From positions 1 through 6,651 of the forward strand of contig JAJYZD010000213.1 of NCBI GenBank assembly GCA_021800315.1: 6,651 bases of DNA, given 5' to 3'. Made by a program: the position numbers and the translations under genes. Each line of letters starts with the position of its first letter. Position 1 is the stretch's first letter. Below the pieces are notes generated by a model. It saw only the letters and a list, made by a program, of their open reading frames with translations. It made no database searches and was not told the origin of the DNA. Shown one piece after another: positions 5,735-6,651 of this stretch. This DNA comes from Bacillota bacterium. Lineage in GTDB: Bacteria > Bacillota > Desulfotomaculia > Desulfotomaculales > JAJYZD01.

Positions 5735-6361
5735 CGACGAACCGCGCCACTCGTCGCGCCCCTGCATAAATGCCAGGATCGCGGCAGCCACCAGGTTGGT
5801 AGCCGTTACTCCGTCATTTGCCTATTCGCGGTTCTTCCTGTAGACTTCCAGAAACTTTTCTCCATTAAAACTTATCACGTTTTTAGGGGCTTCCTCGTCA
5901 CCGTCGTCACCAAGTGCTTCAGCCACTGCATATCCCCAAAGCGCAAAGTCAGCCATACGTGGGAGGTCGCTCAGGTCTACGGTCGGTCGAATCTTCAACG
6001 CTCCGCTCAACGCTCCGCTCAACGCGCCCAGTATCTTTGGCCGCACCTTTCCAAAGTCAGCCCAAAACCTAGCTTCAGCCTTGCGGTCTTTTTCTTCGAT
6101 TCGCTTAAGCTCCAGCTTGAGAACACGGTCCACAATGTCCTCACGTTCTGCCGGGTCAGACACCCCGTTTATAGCCGGGCAGTGCTTAAATGAGAGAATG
6201 ACTTCCTCTTGGTCGCTGTAAAGTTCTCTCTTGCTGATTCCTGCGCCGGTCACCGCACTGCACAGCATGTCCGACTGCCACTTCTGCAAGCCGTCCAGGT
6301 TGTCGTACGCCGGTACGTAGTTATGTGCTAATTGCAGGGCCATTTCGTTCTTGTCTAGGAA
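5735..6361 (-). pseudogene. Primase/helicase-like P-loop ATPase of a mobile element, C-terminal remnant with in-frame stop
   Basis: The sequence resembles the ATPase part of primase/helicase-like proteins of phages and integrative elements, recognised from memory only. Homology seems to begin near FLDKNEMALQLAHNYVPAYDN (codons from 6361), with a Walker-B-like Asp (6302-6304) in AYDNLDGL. It continues through SDMLCSAVTGAG, an INGV sensor-like Asn, a DIVDR Arg-finger-like segment, ARFWADFGKVRPKILGAL and LPRMADFALWGYA. Walker A and all upstream domains are absent. A TAG (5822-5824) interrupts YRKNRE, but the same frame continues as ANDGVTATNLVAAAILAFMQGRDEWRGSSG to ~5735, which fits the expected family C-terminus, so the stop looks like a nonsense mutation (for example CAG to TAG). 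Beyond that the frame enters the integrase remnant out of phase. The 50 codons before 6361, back to ATG 6511, derive from repeat and hairpin DNA and are probably not original coding sequence. Confidence 0.62.
5995..6024. repeat. Short 12-bp tandem repeat inside the ATPase remnant
   Basis: CTCCGCTCAACG occurs at 6001-6012 and 6013-6024, preceded by a half copy TCAACG (5995-6000). In the minus-strand protein this encodes GALSGALSGAL. The segment keeps the length I expect for the family, so it may be local sequence convergence rather than an added copy. Confidence 0.75.
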
Positions 6362-6378
6362 ATTATGCCTCGGCGTCG

Positions 6379-6433
6379 TGACAAAAAGCTGACAATAACC
6401 CGACACGAGATTGACAATGGCCTGACAAGCAGA
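6379..6433. repeat. Five phased 11-bp repeats with TGACAA core
   Basis: TGACAA starts at 6379, 6390, 6412 and 6423, and a degenerate CGACAC at 6401, so five units sit at an exact 11-bp pitch, about one helical turn each. The 5-base spacers differ, so the core is conserved and not the whole unit, as expected for a protein-binding array (iterons, transposase or arm-type integrase sites) rather than slippage. The array begins 18 bases beyond the point where the ATPase remnant breaks off. No gene is seen to use it in the window. Confidence 0.8.
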
Positions 6434-6450
6434 GAGCTTTGGGATAGGCA

Positions 6451-6478
6451 GGGCGAAAGGATGCGGGCAGGTTCGCCC
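6451..6478 (+). promoter_or_regulatory. Alternative (antiterminator-like) stem overlapping the terminator
   Basis: GGGCGAA (6451-6457) is perfectly complementary to TTCGCCC (6472-6478) across a 14-base loop. The right arm is the same stretch that forms the left arm of the terminator at 6473-6487, so the two hairpins exclude each other. That is an attenuator layout, though no downstream gene is visible for it to control. Confidence 0.4.
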
Positions 6479-6499
6479 GAAGGGCGATTTTTTTATTTT
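6473..6499 (+). terminator. Intrinsic terminator, rightward
   Basis: TCGCCC (6473-6478), loop GAA, GGGCGA (6482-6487), then seven T, one A and four T (6488-6499). Stem, tight loop and T-run form a textbook intrinsic terminator on the plus strand; there is no matching T-run for the minus strand. No plus-strand gene ends before it, so its transcript is unidentified (a small RNA, a lost gene, or insulation at an element edge). Confidence 0.7.
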
Positions 6500-6651
6500 C
6501 CCTGTTGCCAATGGGCTCTCAACGAGCGGAACGTGTCAATAGGTTTGAGACATCTTTATCGTGAATTTAGTGTAGTGCCATTGAAGTATGGTAACAACTG
6601 TTAACCTTGTTAGGGCCCAACAGAGGGGACCAGCGGCCCTTTCGTCTTTAC
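6500..6651. other. Right-end stretch without a recognised gene; possible insertion-sequence end
   Basis: No credible coding region, RNA gene or promoter was found. Seen: TGTCAA (6534-6539) opposite TTGAGACA (6545-6552), an imperfect inverted pair; GGTAACA (6590-6596) and TGTTAACC (6599-6606), a near-palindrome; and AGGGCC (6612-6617) with GGCCCT (6635-6640), a 6-bp stem. The TGTCA/GAGACA-rich, AT-richer start from ~6533 reminded me of insertion-sequence termini with several transposase sites, such as IS21-like elements, but no transposase lies in the window. Confidence 0.25.

Noticed and set aside
5715..5750. GTG at 5750 as a true start for the integrase fragment
   Set aside because: The 12-13 residues before HKRHTF show no recombinase likeness, cross the palindrome, and overlap the other frame of the ATPase remnant.
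5645..6193. Open plus-strand frame of about 180 codons
   Set aside because: It is antisense to both pseudogene remnants, which show family motifs on the minus strand; its own translation has no domain-like pattern and no Shine-Dalgarno.
6379..6433. CRISPR array
   Set aside because: Repeats of 6 bases at an 11-bp pitch are far too short; no spacer-length units or cas genes are present.
6411..6447. Plus-strand promoter using TTGACA at 6411-6416
   Set aside because: No acceptable -10 box lies 16-18 bases downstream; the TTGACA is part of the phased repeat.
6365..6604. Open plus-strand frame of 79 codons
   Set aside because: It runs straight through the phased repeats and the strong terminator with its T-run, and has no ribosome binding site.

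Overview
The window reads as chromosomal DNA of a GC-rich, endospore-forming Firmicute, most like the Peptococcaceae/Desulfotomaculales (Pelotomaculum-type). This rests on the gene order Lon-family protease - dnaB - FAD-dependent dehydrogenase - purA, on the style of the protein sequences, and on strong Shine-Dalgarno sites with TTG starts. No database search was possible, so the taxonomic call is inference.

Left two thirds (1-5338): a tightly packed plus-strand block of housekeeping genes. A 5'-truncated Lon-type protease (lonC-like) overlaps the replicative helicase dnaB. A 232-base spacer follows, carrying a good sigma-A promoter (TTGACA-17-TAAGAT) and a GC-rich leader with a possible terminator and repeated complementary blocks. 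Next come a COG2509-type FAD-dependent dehydrogenase and purA (adenylosuccinate synthetase), both starting at TTG. The genes join replication, proteolysis and purine synthesis by neighbourhood only; nothing in the sequence links their functions.

Middle (5339-5502): a tRNA-Gly(CCC) gene with its own promoter (TTGCAT-17-TATAAT) and a terminator-like hairpin.

Right end (about 5503-6651): lower GC, irregular, and best read as the wreck of an element integrated next to the tRNA-Gly 3' end. On the minus strand, facing the tRNA, lie the last ~60 residues of a tyrosine recombinase and the C-terminal part of a primase/helicase-like P-loop ATPase interrupted by an in-frame TAG. They are joined head to tail at a perfect 20-bp palindrome. 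Beyond the broken 5' end of the ATPase are five TGACAA-type repeats at an exact 11-bp pitch, a strong rightward terminator with an overlapping alternative hairpin, and about 150 bases without a recognisable gene that may include an insertion-sequence end. A separate 11-bp tandem repeat lies between tRNA and integrase remnant. The right end holds the most unexplained structure.
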